NCBI RefSeq assembly: GCF_000498495.1
Contig: NZ_AVCS01000006.1
Coordinates: 372,001-436,000 of the forward strand
DNA: 64,000 nt
Source of the DNA: Flavobacterium enshiense DK69
GTDB taxonomy: Bacteria; Bacteroidota; Bacteroidia; Flavobacteriales; Flavobacteriaceae
Direction of reading: 5' to 3'
The notes below the pieces were generated by a model that searched no databases, had not been told where the DNA came from, and saw nothing but the letters and a program-made list of their open reading frames with translations. This document shows, piece after piece, positions 1-8,848 of this stretch; the first letter of the stretch is position 1; the number at the start of each line of letters is the position of its first letter. A program made the position numbers and the translations under genes.

Positions 1-127
1 TGCTTAAACCTTCAATTATGTTTTCCTGGGTTTTGTTCACAGGAGCCGTCTTATTATCCTGAGCCATGGCAGACGCGGAAAATAAAAAGGCGGAAAGAAG
101 GATAATATAAAAGTAATTTCTTTTCAT
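1..127 (-). CDS. Secreted protein, N-terminal fragment (runs off window)
   Basis: Only the first 42 codons are inside the window; the rest lies to the left. The ATG is the complement of 125-127. The translation begins with a short basic start (MKRNYF), a hydrophobic core to about residue 20 and a likely signal-peptidase I site after Ala-Met-Ala at residue 22, followed by a polar stretch (QDNKTAPVNKTQEN). The product is therefore probably exported to the periplasm or beyond. It is downstream of, and co-oriented with, the lipoprotein gene, but a strong hairpin terminator lies between them, so it probably has its own promoter or depends on read-through. The family cannot be named from this fragment. 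Confidence 0.6.
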   Translation of the reverse strand, partial: MKRNYFYIILLSAFLFSASAMAQDNKTAPVNKTQENIIEGLS

Positions 128-181
128 GTGAACTAATTAATTATTGGGTAAAGGTATAAAATTATTTTCAAAAAATATGCC

Positions 182-219
182 AAAAAAAAACGCTCTTAAT
201 CGGTTAAAGAGCGTTTTTT
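182..219 (-). terminator. Rho-independent terminator
   Basis: A stem pairs CGCTCTTAA with TTAAAGAGCG around a TCGG loop (one bulged A), flanked by A-runs on the left and T-runs on the right. It therefore works on either strand. On the minus strand it lies about 20 bases after the stop of the lipoprotein gene and ends in nine T residues. Confidence 0.8.
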
Positions 220-240
220 GACAGTATTTATAATTTTTGT

Positions 241-1431
241 TTATTGAAGTAAGCTGTTTCCGCTAACTGTAGACCATGACCCAGAGGCTAAAGAAGCTCC
301 TGTTGAAGCGGCACTCGTAGTGAATTTGTCAGCAGGGAATGACACTGTTATCGAAGGAGAACCGCCTGCAGTATTTTGTGCTGTGTTTGTTATTTTAACA
401 TCTGTCAGTTTAATTTTTGAACCATTCACCTGATTTGTGTTTGTAGTAGCATCTTGGATTTTAATAGCTGCACCCTGGTAAGTCGTAGCTCCTTCTGTAT
501 AAGTTCCATATCCGTCAATAATTACATTTGTAAAATCTCCGTTACCTTCTTTTTTGAACTGAATGGCATCGATCTGAACATCTCCAGCAACCTCCGGAGT
601 ACATCCTACAGCTCTTTTCAATGTTACGTTAGTGAATTTTGGATAAAAGTCGTTGTTGTTTGCAGAAGCTTCAATTTCAATACCAAAGTTACCTTTGTTT
701 ACTTGGTAAGCATACCAGTTGATATTGTTCTGACCTTGCCATCCGTCTTGCCAGTCGAATGAATCATCATAATTTCCGTAAGATATGGCATTTTTCAAAC
801 TTACTGTTCCTCCGTAGAATTCAAAACCGTCATCAGCGCCCATATAGGATACTAAGTGATCAAGTACTGTTCCTGAACCTACTGAATAGAATGAAAACCC
901 GTTTAATTCTTTTGTTCCGTCAGCTAATTTTTTTCCGGCATATTCCACACGAACATATTTCAACGAACCTCCATTATGTGCTGCGTTGTTTCCTCCGTAG
1001 GTTAATGATAAACCGTCTTCTGACATGGAAGTATTTCCGCCTCCTAAAACTTTCACAGGAGCATCACCATACATAATGATTCCTCCCCAAGATCCAGGAA
1101 CTTTAGAAACTTCTGTAAAGATTACAGGAGAAGACTCCGTGCCATCGATGATTAATTTTCCACCGTTTTCAACAACTAAAGCGTTGTCACCATTAATCTT
1201 GTCACATGTTACAGTACTTCCTGCAGCGATTTTTAATGTTGCGCCTGGCTTTACTCTTACGATTCCTTTTAAAGTGTAATTCCCATATTCGTAAGAAGTA
1301 TTTGCTGTGATGTTCCCGCTGATTTCGCCTTCTTTTGGAGTTGCTGGAGCACTGTTGTTCCCTTCATCGTCCTTTGAACAACCTGTGAATAGAGCGCCTA
1401 AAATAGCTAGGCTTAGTACTAATTTTTTCAT
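241..1431 (-). CDS. Surface lipoprotein, probable right-handed beta-helix
   Basis: A 396-residue lipoprotein. The start was placed at the Met that gives a clean lipoprotein signal (MKKLVLSLAILGALFTGC, lipid-attachment Cys18); a longer frame of 17 residues upstream is basic and leader-like and was rejected. After the Cys comes SKDDE, which resembles the lipoprotein export signal known from Capnocytophaga and flavobacteria, so surface display is likely. The body is rich in Gly, Asn, Thr and Val with repeated short strands (GSWGGIIMYGDAP, GADDGFEFYGGTVSLKNAISYGN), as in beta-helix proteins. Homologues are often labelled multidrug transporter in databases, which this sequence does not support. 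It is the partner gene downstream of the TonB receptor and may capture ligand for it. Substrate unknown. Confidence 0.75.
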   Translation of the reverse strand: MKKLVLSLAILGALFTGCSKDDEGNNSAPATPKEGEISGNITANTSYEYGNYTLKGIVRVKPGATLKIAAGSTVTCDKINGDNALVVENGGKLIIDGTESSPVIFTEVSKVPGSWGGIIMYGDAPVKVLGGGNTSMSEDGLSLTYGGNNAAHNGGSLKYVRVEYAGKKLADGTKELNGFSFYSVGSGTVLDHLVSYMGADDGFEFYGGTVSLKNAISYGNYDDSFDWQDGWQGQNNINWYAYQVNKGNFGIEIEASANNNDFYPKFTNVTLKRAVGCTPEVAGDVQIDAIQFKKEGNGDFTNVIIDGYGTYTEGATTYQGAAIKIQDATTNTNQVNGSKIKLTDVKITNTAQNTAGGSPSITVSFPADKFTTSAASTGASLASGSWSTVSGNSLLQ

Positions 1432-1589
1432 TTTTTTTGATTTTTGTTTCTTGTTGTTTTTTAGTTTAATTCGCTGATACAAAGGTGTTTCATTTTTAAA
1501 AACAGGCGGTTAACAGAATATCAACTTATCATTAAAGGAATTTCAACTTTAGGTAAAGTAAAAGTTATCGGGATTAAGTAATGGTAATC

Positions 1590-1621
1590 AAAAAAAGCAA
1601 CGGATTCCGTTGCTTTTTTTG
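1590..1621 (-). terminator. Rho-independent terminator
   Basis: GCAACGG and CCGTTGC pair around a three-base ATT loop, with A-runs before and seven T after. It lies about 27 bases beyond the stop of the TonB receptor gene on the minus strand, and separates it from the lipoprotein gene. Confidence 0.85.
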
Positions 1622-1647
1622 ATTACTTGCTTGTGATACAGTATGAT

Positions 1648-4431
1648 TTAGAAGGTGTATCCTAAGTTGAATGAGAATCCTACTCCTTTTTTGTAATTTC
1701 TCATCAAATACGAAGCTTCATTGAAGGTGGTTGTGTTTTCTCTTCCCAATTCGAATTTTGTTTGCGGGTTCAGAATGTTGTCTGCCGATAATTTTAAATC
1801 GAAATGTTTGGATAGTTTACTGTTTAATACCAAATCCAATCGGCTTACCGGTAATTCATAAATGTGATCCAGACCAGCCGTTCCCACACTGTAAATACGT
1901 TTTCCGAAAACAGAATAAACTACTGAAAGAGTATTGGTCCAGGTGTTGCTCATATTGAACTGATATTTTAAATCAGAATTGATAAGCCATTTCGATGCTC
2001 CCTGTAATTCACGGTCTTTGTGTGTCTCGATATTAACTATAGGGGTTCCGTTTGGACTTGTTACTACGTCAGATACCGTTACTTTCGTGTGCATCAAGGA
2101 AGTGTTGAATCCCCATGATAGATCTTTGAATGTTGGTGAAACTCTTTCAAGGTCTAATATGAATTCGGCTTCCAGTCCGTATAGTTTTGCGTTGTCGGAA
2201 TTCAGGAACGTTGTAATGGTGGAGCCCGGACTCGTTAAGTAAGAACGCTCAATAGGGTTTTTGATGTTTTTCCCAAATACACCTACAGCAAACATTTCTT
2301 TGGATGTTGGGAACATTTCGAATTTTAAATCAATATTGGTGTTGTCACTGTTAACCAAATATGGATTTCCTTGAAATACCGTATTGTCCGGGTTAACAAG
2401 CTGTAACGGGTATGATTCCAGAATAACCGGTTTTGAGTACGTTTGAGATGCTGCAAAACGAAGGTTCATATCTTCATTAAGGCCATATTTAGCATTAACA
2501 GATGGTAAAAAATACATTTTGTTTGTATTTACAGTGATGTAAGGTTGGTCGAATGAACCAATGCCTTTGTATTTGGTTGTGCGGTCGAAATTTTCAGCTC
2601 TGAAACCGGCATTAACATCGAATTTCTCTGAGAATTTGTAAAACAGGTTAGCATAACCGGCATTGTTGTTTTCCTCTAATTTTGCTTTCCAGTTGGCATT
2701 ACTGGACTCCTGATACGAAATTACGTTGTTCAATAAATCGGTTTCAATCTGCTCGTTGACTGTAAACGGATTTAAATTGAATGTAACATTGTTAGGGGAG
2801 ATGGTTTGGATAAATCTATAGGAAGATTCAGTGCTGTTCGTGTTCCCGTTGTATCCGACAGATAACTTGTGTTCTTTTCCGAATTTAAAATTGTATTCAA
2901 GGAAAGCTGAACTGAATACATCGTTTTTAACATCTAAATACTGTCTTAAGAAGTTGTTCCCTCCATAACTTACCAATACATTGTCTTCAGCTAGTTGATG
3001 TCCTGTGTATGAATTTCTGTCGGGCTGATCATAAGCTGTTTTAGCTAAGGAAATACCCATTTTCACCAAATGGTTTTTGTCTGAAGTTAAGGCATAATCC
3101 CCAAATAGCTGACCGTTTAGGTAGTTGGTTTCATCCAATTGGTTGGTACGGATCAGGTAATCGTTAACTTCCTGTTGCGCATTCTGATATCCCAACTGGT
3201 CCTGAATCAGGTTTTCGGAAGTTTTAAGGTACAATACGTTTGTTGACAAATTCAGTCTTTCTGAAGAATAATTCACTCCTACAATAGAGGAGAAATTAGT
3301 TTTGTAATTGTAAGTTGTAGTTGTAAAGTTATTTGAATACTGAATCAGGTCGCCCGGGTTTAGCGTTCGGTCAACCCCTGTTCTGTACTGAAAAGAGTTG
3401 TCAAAGTTCAACGATAAAAGGTAGCTTATCTTATTGCTGTTTTTCAGATTGAATTTTTCCGCATGCAAAATTCCGACACTGGTATTTAATGGGCTTTTGG
3501 TTTTTTTAATCTCAAATCCGGTTTTGAATGCGTCGACGGCATTCTGCCCACTAAGCGTTGCCGGCGGAAAAGGATTGTCGCTAAATTCGGAAGGCAAAGC
3601 TCTGTCGTTTCCGGTTAAACCGAAAAATCCTTTTGCGTTGTCAGCATCGCTTGTTATGTGAAAATTTCTCAGGTTGTTGTTGGTTGCCAAGCCGGCTCCC
3701 AGGGATAATTTCGTAATGCTGTTGTTCGCTTTGGAAGTGGCAATATTAAAAGTAGCTCCCGCAAAGTCGCCATAAATATTAGGATTGAATGTTTTGAATG
3801 TTTCAATCACGCTTACCACATCCGTTGGGATTAAGTCCAACGGTATAATTTTCTTGAAAGGGTTGTTTGAAGGCACTGCTAAGTTGTTGATCAGTAAATT
3901 GTTGTATCGGTCTTCCAATCCGCGGACGAACAAACCTCTTGAGCCTACTTTCGAGATTCCGGTCATCTTGGTTAGTCCTTCTTCAACATCGCTAACCCCT
4001 TTTCTGGAAAGTTCCTGAGCTCCGATAGATTGTTTGATTTCAACTGCCTTTTTCTGTTCTACTAAAAGTGCGGTTTCTTTCTCCCGATTCTGGTCAACCT
4101 TAATGACTACATCCTGAAGTTCGACTCCTTTTGCGCCCAATGCCTGGTTTATCGTTTTTGTTTCCCCACTTTTGATAGTGAATGGGATTTCCACGCTTTC
4201 ATAACCTAAGAAAGAAATTTGCAAGACATGGCTGCCTTCGGAAACCGAAAGCGAATAGTGGCCTTGTTCGTCTGTGTTAACGCCATTGGTTGTGCCTTTG
4301 ATCATCACGGTAGCAAAAGGAAGCGCTTCATTATTCATGTCCTTGTCCGTAATGCTGCCTGTAACCGTTCCTTTTTGTGCAAATGCAAAAACCGTAAATA
4401 AAAGGGTAGTTACTAAAAAGTTAAGTTTCAT
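1648..4431 (-). CDS. TonB-dependent outer-membrane receptor with carboxypeptidase-regulatory domain
   Basis: A 927-residue outer-membrane receptor. Residues 1-18 are a signal peptide (cleavage before QKG). Residues about 20-105 are a CarboxypepD_reg-like beta-sandwich (PFATVMIKGTTNGVNTDEQG, LQISFLGYESVEI). A plug domain follows at about 130-230 (GVSDVEEGLTKMTGISKVG, SRGLFVRGLEDRYNNLLINN). The rest is a long beta-barrel ending in an aromatic residue (NLGYTF), as expected for insertion by BAM. It imports a ligand using TonB energy. It is divergent from a PhoB/PhoR-like two-component system and followed by a surface lipoprotein. This layout suggests a nutrient-uptake locus, perhaps phosphate-responsive; that link is inference from position only. 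The ATG at 4431 gives the signal peptide directly, so the start is secure. Confidence 0.9.
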   Translation of the reverse strand: MKLNFLVTTLLFTVFAFAQKGTVTGSITDKDMNNEALPFATVMIKGTTNGVNTDEQGHYSLSVSEGSHVLQISFLGYESVEIPFTIKSGETKTINQALGAKGVELQDVVIKVDQNREKETALLVEQKKAVEIKQSIGAQELSRKGVSDVEEGLTKMTGISKVGSRGLFVRGLEDRYNNLLINNLAVPSNNPFKKIIPLDLIPTDVVSVIETFKTFNPNIYGDFAGATFNIATSKANNSITKLSLGAGLATNNNLRNFHITSDADNAKGFFGLTGNDRALPSEFSDNPFPPATLSGQNAVDAFKTGFEIKKTKSPLNTSVGILHAEKFNLKNSNKISYLLSLNFDNSFQYRTGVDRTLNPGDLIQYSNNFTTTTYNYKTNFSSIVGVNYSSERLNLSTNVLYLKTSENLIQDQLGYQNAQQEVNDYLIRTNQLDETNYLNGQLFGDYALTSDKNHLVKMGISLAKTAYDQPDRNSYTGHQLAEDNVLVSYGGNNFLRQYLDVKNDVFSSAFLEYNFKFGKEHKLSVGYNGNTNSTESSYRFIQTISPNNVTFNLNPFTVNEQIETDLLNNVISYQESSNANWKAKLEENNNAGYANLFYKFSEKFDVNAGFRAENFDRTTKYKGIGSFDQPYITVNTNKMYFLPSVNAKYGLNEDMNLRFAASQTYSKPVILESYPLQLVNPDNTVFQGNPYLVNSDNTNIDLKFEMFPTSKEMFAVGVFGKNIKNPIERSYLTSPGSTITTFLNSDNAKLYGLEAEFILDLERVSPTFKDLSWGFNTSLMHTKVTVSDVVTSPNGTPIVNIETHKDRELQGASKWLINSDLKYQFNMSNTWTNTLSVVYSVFGKRIYSVGTAGLDHIYELPVSRLDLVLNSKLSKHFDLKLSADNILNPQTKFELGRENTTTFNEASYLMRNYKKGVGFSFNLGYTF

Positions 4432-4582
4432 TTTCGTGTTGTTTAATTTTTCGGCAAAGGAACTCCTGACGAGTTAATTTGAGGTTATAGACTTGTTATG
4501 CTTTTGTTTGTGTCCTGTTATCAAATTGTTACTACATTAAATAATCGTTAAGTCGTGGGGTGTAAGATTAATCGTTTTGTAT

Positions 4583-4590
4583 TATCTTTA
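4583..4590 (+). promoter_or_regulatory. Possible -7 promoter element for the response-regulator gene
   Basis: TATCTTTA, one base off the Bacteroidetes TAnnTTTG -7 box, lies 36 bases before the ATG at 4626. The 4432-4625 interval is the only space between the divergent TonB receptor and regulator genes, so it must hold both promoters. No clear -33 box was found. Confidence 0.35.
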
Positions 4591-4625
4591 CCTTTACATC
4601 CCGAAAACACATAAGAGTGTCATAT

Positions 4626-5309
4626 ATGAAAAAAAAAGACATTAAGATTTTATTGGTTGATGACGAACCGGATATTTTGGAAATCGTAGGGTATAATTTG
4701 ACCCAGGAGGGATATCAGGTGGTAACGGCAAACAACGGTAAAGAAGCTATTGCCAAAGCTAAAAAAGAGCTTCCGCAACTTATTATTATGGATGTGATGA
4801 TGCCGGAAATGGACGGTATGGAAGCCTGTGAAAATATTCGTAAAATACCTGAACTGACAGATGTTATCATAGCGTTTTTAACAGCCAGAAACGAAGATTA
4901 TTCACAAGTGGCCGGTTTTGATGCAGGGGCCGATGATTACATTGCAAAACCGATTAAGCCGAAATTACTGGTAAGTAAAGTAAAAGCTTTGTTACGCCGA
5001 CTTAAGGGTGAAGATGCAAAAGGCGATGTGATTCGTGTAGGGGAGATTGAAATCAACCGCGAAGAATACAAAATAATCAGCGCAGGTAAAGAAATCATCC
5101 TGCCGAGAAAAGAGTTTGAATTGTTTTATCTTTTAGCCACTAAACCCGGAAAAGTATTCAAACGAGAAGAGATTTTGGATAAAGTTTGGGGTAATGAAGT
5201 AGTTGTGGGCGGAAGAACTATAGACGTTCACATCAGAAAATTAAGAGAAAAAATCGGAGACGATTTGTTCAAAACTATTAAAGGAGTAGGCTATAAGCTG
5301 GAGCTGTAA
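4626..5309 (+). CDS. PhoB/OmpR-family response regulator
   Basis: A 227-residue transcription factor. The receiver domain (about 5-120) has the acidic pair Asp12-Asp13, phospho-acceptor Asp56 (LIIMDVMMPEMDG), the Thr of LTARN and the Lys of IAKPIKPK. The winged-helix DNA-binding domain (about 130-227) has the PRKEFELFYLLA and GRTIDVHIRKLREKIG segments typical of PhoB/OmpR. An upstream in-frame GTG at 4617 would add three residues; the ATG is preferred because the next residues (MKKKDIKILLVDDE) match the family start. The kinase gene begins at the next base after the stop codon, so the pair is translationally coupled. The domain make-up resembles phosphate regulators, but the signal is not provable here. 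Confidence 0.92.
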   Translation: MKKKDIKILLVDDEPDILEIVGYNLTQEGYQVVTANNGKEAIAKAKKELPQLIIMDVMMPEMDGMEACENIRKIPELTDVIIAFLTARNEDYSQVAGFDAGADDYIAKPIKPKLLVSKVKALLRRLKGEDAKGDVIRVGEIEINREEYKIISAGKEIILPRKEFELFYLLATKPGKVFKREEILDKVWGNEVVVGGRTIDVHIRKLREKIGDDLFKTIKGVGYKLEL

Positions 5310-6353
5310 ATGAGTATAAGCTTTAAGAAATCATACAAATTTGCCGTAAAATCTGCGTTTTATATCACGTTGTTTGCAACAGGGTTTGTTGCTATTTTGC
5401 TGTATTTTTTTCTTGAAATCAATTATCTTTTCCTGGCAGTATTTACCTTTGCCATTTTCCTTTTTTCTTTTTTTGTGCTGCAATTCCGCGTTGAGAAATT
5501 TATCTATAAGCGCGTTAAGAAAATCTACGACGATGTGTCGCTTTTGGATTCCACGACGTTGCGAAATCAGCCAATTACTACAGATATGGCAACGCTGACG
5601 CTTGATGTACAAAAATTCGCCCGTGAGAAAAAAATCGAAATAGAAATGTTGAAAGTTCGTGAGGAATACCGCAGGGAGTTTCTGGGGAATGTTTCTCACG
5701 AATTGAAAACACCACTTTTTACAGTTCAGGGCTATCTGTCAACACTGTTAGATGGTGCCATGAACGACAAATCCATCCGTAAAAAGTATCTGGAACGCGC
5801 CGAAAAAGGTGTGGAGCGGTTGATCAATATCGTAAAAGATCTTGACATGATTTCCAAACTGGAAACCGGCGACCAAAATCTGAATTTCACCAAATTCAAT
5901 ATAGTGGATGTGGTGCAGAATGTTTTTGATTTGTTGGAAATGAAAGCCGACGAGAAAAGCATCATGCTCATGTTTGACATGAAATACACTAAGCCGATTT
6001 ATGTACATGCCGATCAGGAAAAAATAGAACAGGTATTGACCAACCTGATTATGAATTCGGTTAAATACGGAAAAGAAAAAGGCACTACAGAAGTCAGCAT
6101 AGAGAATTTAACCAATAACAAAGTGATTGTCCGGGTGACCGATAACGGAGAAGGGATAGAGAGTCACAATGTTCCCAGACTGTTCGAACGTTTTTTCCGT
6201 GTAGACAAAAGCGGCTCCCGTTCGGAAGGCGGTTCGGGATTAGGACTTTCCATCGTGAAACATATTATCGAGGCGCATCACGAGAAGATTTATGTGGAGA
6301 GCAAATACGGTTTTGGCTCCGAATTTTCGTTTACCTTAGAAAAGGCTAAATAA
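5310..6353 (+). CDS. PhoR-like sensor histidine kinase
   Basis: A 347-residue membrane kinase. Two adjacent transmembrane helices occupy about residues 13-35 and 37-57 with almost no periplasmic loop. It therefore probably senses through the membrane or a partner protein rather than through an extracellular domain. The dimerisation domain carries the phospho-accepting His130 (FLGNVSHELKTPL). The ATPase domain has the N box (NLIMNSVKYG), G1 (DNGEG), F box (LFERFFRVD) and G2 (GGSGLGLSIV). It starts at the base following the regulator's stop. Its 3' end overlaps the convergent glycosyltransferase gene by 18 bases, leaving no room for a terminator between them. Confidence 0.92.
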   Translation: MSISFKKSYKFAVKSAFYITLFATGFVAILLYFFLEINYLFLAVFTFAIFLFSFFVLQFRVEKFIYKRVKKIYDDVSLLDSTTLRNQPITTDMATLTLDVQKFAREKKIEIEMLKVREEYRREFLGNVSHELKTPLFTVQGYLSTLLDGAMNDKSIRKKYLERAEKGVERLINIVKDLDMISKLETGDQNLNFTKFNIVDVVQNVFDLLEMKADEKSIMLMFDMKYTKPIYVHADQEKIEQVLTNLIMNSVKYGKEKGTTEVSIENLTNNKVIVRVTDNGEGIESHNVPRLFERFFRVDKSGSRSEGGSGLGLSIVKHIIEAHHEKIYVESKYGFGSEFSFTLEKAK

Positions 6354-7388
6354 TTCTTTCCAATCCGGTTCTTCGTTTGCAATATTTTTCAATCCGTGAT
6401 AAAGATCGGTCTGAAGTAAATGTTCAGCTTTGAAATCATTTTGTTTTGATGATGGAACCATTCCTTTTTTCTTTAATTTTTTGGCTAAATATTCCTGTTC
6501 GTACTGTCCGGGAGTTGGAATGAAAAACGCCTTTTTGCTCAATTTTGCCAAATCCATGATGGTTGTGTAACCCGAACGGGAAAGAACCATTTTGCTTTGG
6601 TTGAACGCTGTTTCCAGTTCGGCTGAACTCATGAAATTATAACAGGTCATGTTAAATCGTTTACTGCTTTTTTGCTCTTCTTCGATCACGCCCCGAACGA
6701 AAAGGATAGTGCCATTGTAGTTTTTTAATTCCAAGCGCAGTTTTTCTTCAAGCAAAGTACGTTGAGGTTCGGGCCCTGATAAAATAACCATCAGGTCGTA
6801 GATTTCTTCAAGGTCTTTTTTGTGAAAACGGCTTAGCGGACCAATGTACTTCAGTTTGAGGGATGTTCTTCTTAAATGCCCTAATTTCCCTGATAAATTT
6901 GGTTTTTCGGCAACATCCGGAACCCAGCAGTTGTCAAATTTTCGAATAAAGAGCTGATGGATTTTTGTAGTAATCCAAGAGGTGTTTCCGGTAAGAACAT
7001 TCAATTGATGGGTAATGAAAACAGATGGCGTTTTTTTGGAATGAACCCCCAAGCGGTTATCCGAAATAATTCCGTAGATATCATATTGCTGAATCCATTT
7101 TTCAACGGTTTTCCTTTCATGACGAACCGCTTCGACCATATTGGGGATTTGCCGAAACAGTTTCCATTTGAAATGGGCTCCTTTTTGGGCGTACTGAATT
7201 TTGTAAGAAGGAAGTTCCAAAGCGGTAAGATGGGGAAATTCTTTTTTTAATAGCGCCAGGGCGACACCATCCGAAGCGAGCATGGGCTCAAAACCGTTTT
7301 TTTCCAAGGCATGAATAATCGGAATACAGCGCGTGGCGTGGCCTAAACCCCAATTTAAAGGTGCTACTAAAATTCTTTTTTTATTCAT
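6336..7388 (-). CDS. GT28/MurG-like glycosyltransferase
   Basis: A 350-residue soluble GT-B fold enzyme. The N-terminus LVAPLNWGLGHATRCIPII has the Gly-rich GLGHATR loop of nucleotide-sugar transferases of the MurG/GT28 group. The C-terminal half has the donor-site region (VLSRSGYTTIMDLAKL, FIPTPGQYEQEYLAKKL), again as in MurG-like enzymes. It is not MurG itself: the sequence lacks the MurG acceptor loops and the gene is not in a cell-wall cluster. Donor and acceptor are unknown. It stands alone on the minus strand, tail to tail with the sensor kinase. Confidence 0.8.
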   Translation of the reverse strand: MNKKRILVAPLNWGLGHATRCIPIIHALEKNGFEPMLASDGVALALLKKEFPHLTALELPSYKIQYAQKGAHFKWKLFRQIPNMVEAVRHERKTVEKWIQQYDIYGIISDNRLGVHSKKTPSVFITHQLNVLTGNTSWITTKIHQLFIRKFDNCWVPDVAEKPNLSGKLGHLRRTSLKLKYIGPLSRFHKKDLEEIYDLMVILSGPEPQRTLLEEKLRLELKNYNGTILFVRGVIEEEQKSSKRFNMTCYNFMSSAELETAFNQSKMVLSRSGYTTIMDLAKLSKKAFFIPTPGQYEQEYLAKKLKKKGMVPSSKQNDFKAEHLLQTDLYHGLKNIANEEPDWKELFSLF

Positions 7389-7454
7389 TTTTATTGAAGG
7401 TTGACAATAAAGCGACTTAACTGTTTAGTAACCAATTCTTTTAAATGGAATGCT

Positions 7455-7462
7455 TATCTTTG
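7455..7462 (+). promoter_or_regulatory. -7 promoter element (TATCTTTG) for trmB
   Basis: A perfect match to the Bacteroidetes TAnnTTTG box, 80 bases upstream of the trmB start in an otherwise empty interval. No convincing TTG -33 box at the usual spacing was found. Confidence 0.5.
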
Positions 7463-7542
7463 GCCGCAAAATAATACTGCAAAGTAAAACTATTTTTATT
7501 GCGGTATATTTCCTTAATTTTACCAAAATTTTAAATTAAGTC

Positions 7543-8217
7543 GTGGGAAGTAAAAATAAATTAAAAAGATTTAAGGAAAACGCTTCATTTAACAATGTTT
7601 TTCAGCCGACACGTGAGGAAGTTGTTAATGAGGAGTTTCCTTTGAAAGGGAAGTGGAATAAAGAAGTATTCAAAAACAACCATCCATTGGTATTGGAGTT
7701 GGGTTGTGGAAAAGGAGAATATTCTGTTGGTTTGGCAAATCGTTATCCCGAAAAGAATTTTATCGGTATCGATATCAAAGGAGCCCGATTCTGGCGCGGA
7801 GCCAAAACGGCGGTAGACAGCGATATGAACAATGTAGCTTTTTTGCGTACCCAAATCGAATTGATTGAGCATTGCTTTGCAGAAGGAGAAGTGGACGAAA
7901 TCTGGATTACATTTCCAGACCCTCAAATCAAATACAAAAGAACAAAACATCGTTTAACCAATTCCGAGTTCTTACAACGTTATAAAAAAATCCTGAAACA
8001 CGGAGGTATTATGAATTTGAAAACGGACAGCGAATTCATGCATGGGTATACTCTTGGGTTGCTTCACGGACAAGGACACGAAGTGATTTATGCGAATCAT
8101 AACGTGTATAAAAACGAAGGAGCGCCTGAAGAGGTTACGGCGATTCAGACATTCTACGAAAGCCAGTACTTGGAGCAGGATAAACCGATTACGTACATCC
8201 AATTCAAAATCAAATAA
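7543..8217 (+). CDS. trmB: tRNA (guanine-N7-)-methyltransferase
   Basis: A 224-residue methyltransferase that makes 7-methylguanosine at position 46 of tRNA using S-adenosylmethionine. The AdoMet-binding motif is LELGCGKGEYSVGLA, followed by NFIGIDIKGARFWRGA, and the catalytic TrmB signature ITFPDPQIKYKRTKHRLT is intact. The start is a GTG (MGSKNKLKRFKEN); no in-frame ATG exists nearby and the N-terminus matches flavobacterial homologues as I remember them. The stop codon TAA overlaps the ATG of the next gene (TAATG), so the downstream exporter is probably translationally coupled. Confidence 0.95.
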   Translation: MGSKNKLKRFKENASFNNVFQPTREEVVNEEFPLKGKWNKEVFKNNHPLVLELGCGKGEYSVGLANRYPEKNFIGIDIKGARFWRGAKTAVDSDMNNVAFLRTQIELIEHCFAEGEVDEIWITFPDPQIKYKRTKHRLTNSEFLQRYKKILKHGGIMNLKTDSEFMHGYTLGLLHGQGHEVIYANHNVYKNEGAPEEVTAIQTFYESQYLEQDKPITYIQFKIK

Positions 8218-8846
8218 TGAATTATTTTTTGCCGCTAATAATCGGTTTTACCGCAGCGTCAGTTGGGGTGGCTCCTCCGGGGCTGCTCAATATGACTGCG
8301 GCAAAAGTAAGCGCAGTGGATGGCAGAAACCGGGCTTTGATGTTTGCTCTTGGGGCCAGTGTTACGGTTTTTTTTCAAACCTATATTGCTGTTTTATTCG
8401 CTAAATTCATAGACAGGAATCCCGATATTGTAGTTCTTTTGCAAGAAGTCGGGGTTTTTATTTTTTCAGGACTAACCATCTACTTTTTTTGGGCAGGCAA
8501 AAAGAAAAAAAAGAAAGAAGAGGCCTTTAAAACAAGAAGCAAAACCAGTCGTTTCTTTTTAGGAATGCTGCTTTCTTTTCTCAATTTGCTGCCTATTCCC
8601 TATCATGTGGTAATAAGCATCTGGTGTTCCCGAAAAGGATGGTTTTTCTTTAACCAGTCGGATATCTCACTTTTTGTTTTAGGTTCGGTAACGGGGTCTT
8701 TTTTAATGTTTTATCTCTATATTTTATTTTTTAAGAGAAAAGAGACTGATGAGCCCTCGTTTCTGATGGTCAACGGGAATTACATCATCGGAACCGTGAC
8801 CGGAATCATTTCATTGTTTACAATTTTTAGAATCATAACCAGTTAA
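8217..8846 (+). CDS. LysE/RhtB-family exporter
   Basis: A 209-residue polytopic membrane protein of the LysE type. The N-terminus (LIIGFTAASVGVAPPGLLNM) carries the conserved small-residue and double-proline segment of the family. About six hydrophobic segments are present, with a lysine-rich cytoplasmic loop after the third (AGKKKKKKEEAF). LysE proteins export amino acids or other small metabolites; the substrate cannot be told from sequence. Its ATG overlaps the trmB stop codon, and the alkyltransferase-like gene follows two bases after its own stop, so the three genes form one operon. Confidence 0.85.
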   Translation: MNYFLPLIIGFTAASVGVAPPGLLNMTAAKVSAVDGRNRALMFALGASVTVFFQTYIAVLFAKFIDRNPDIVVLLQEVGVFIFSGLTIYFFWAGKKKKKKEEAFKTRSKTSRFFLGMLLSFLNLLPIPYHVVISIWCSRKGWFFFNQSDISLFVLGSVTGSFLMFYLYILFFKRKETDEPSFLMVNGNYIIGTVTGIISLFTIFRIITS

Positions 8847-8848
8847 AA

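Noticed and set aside
4617..4625. GTG start three codons upstream of the response regulator ATG
   Set aside because: The ATG at 4626 gives the family-typical N-terminus.
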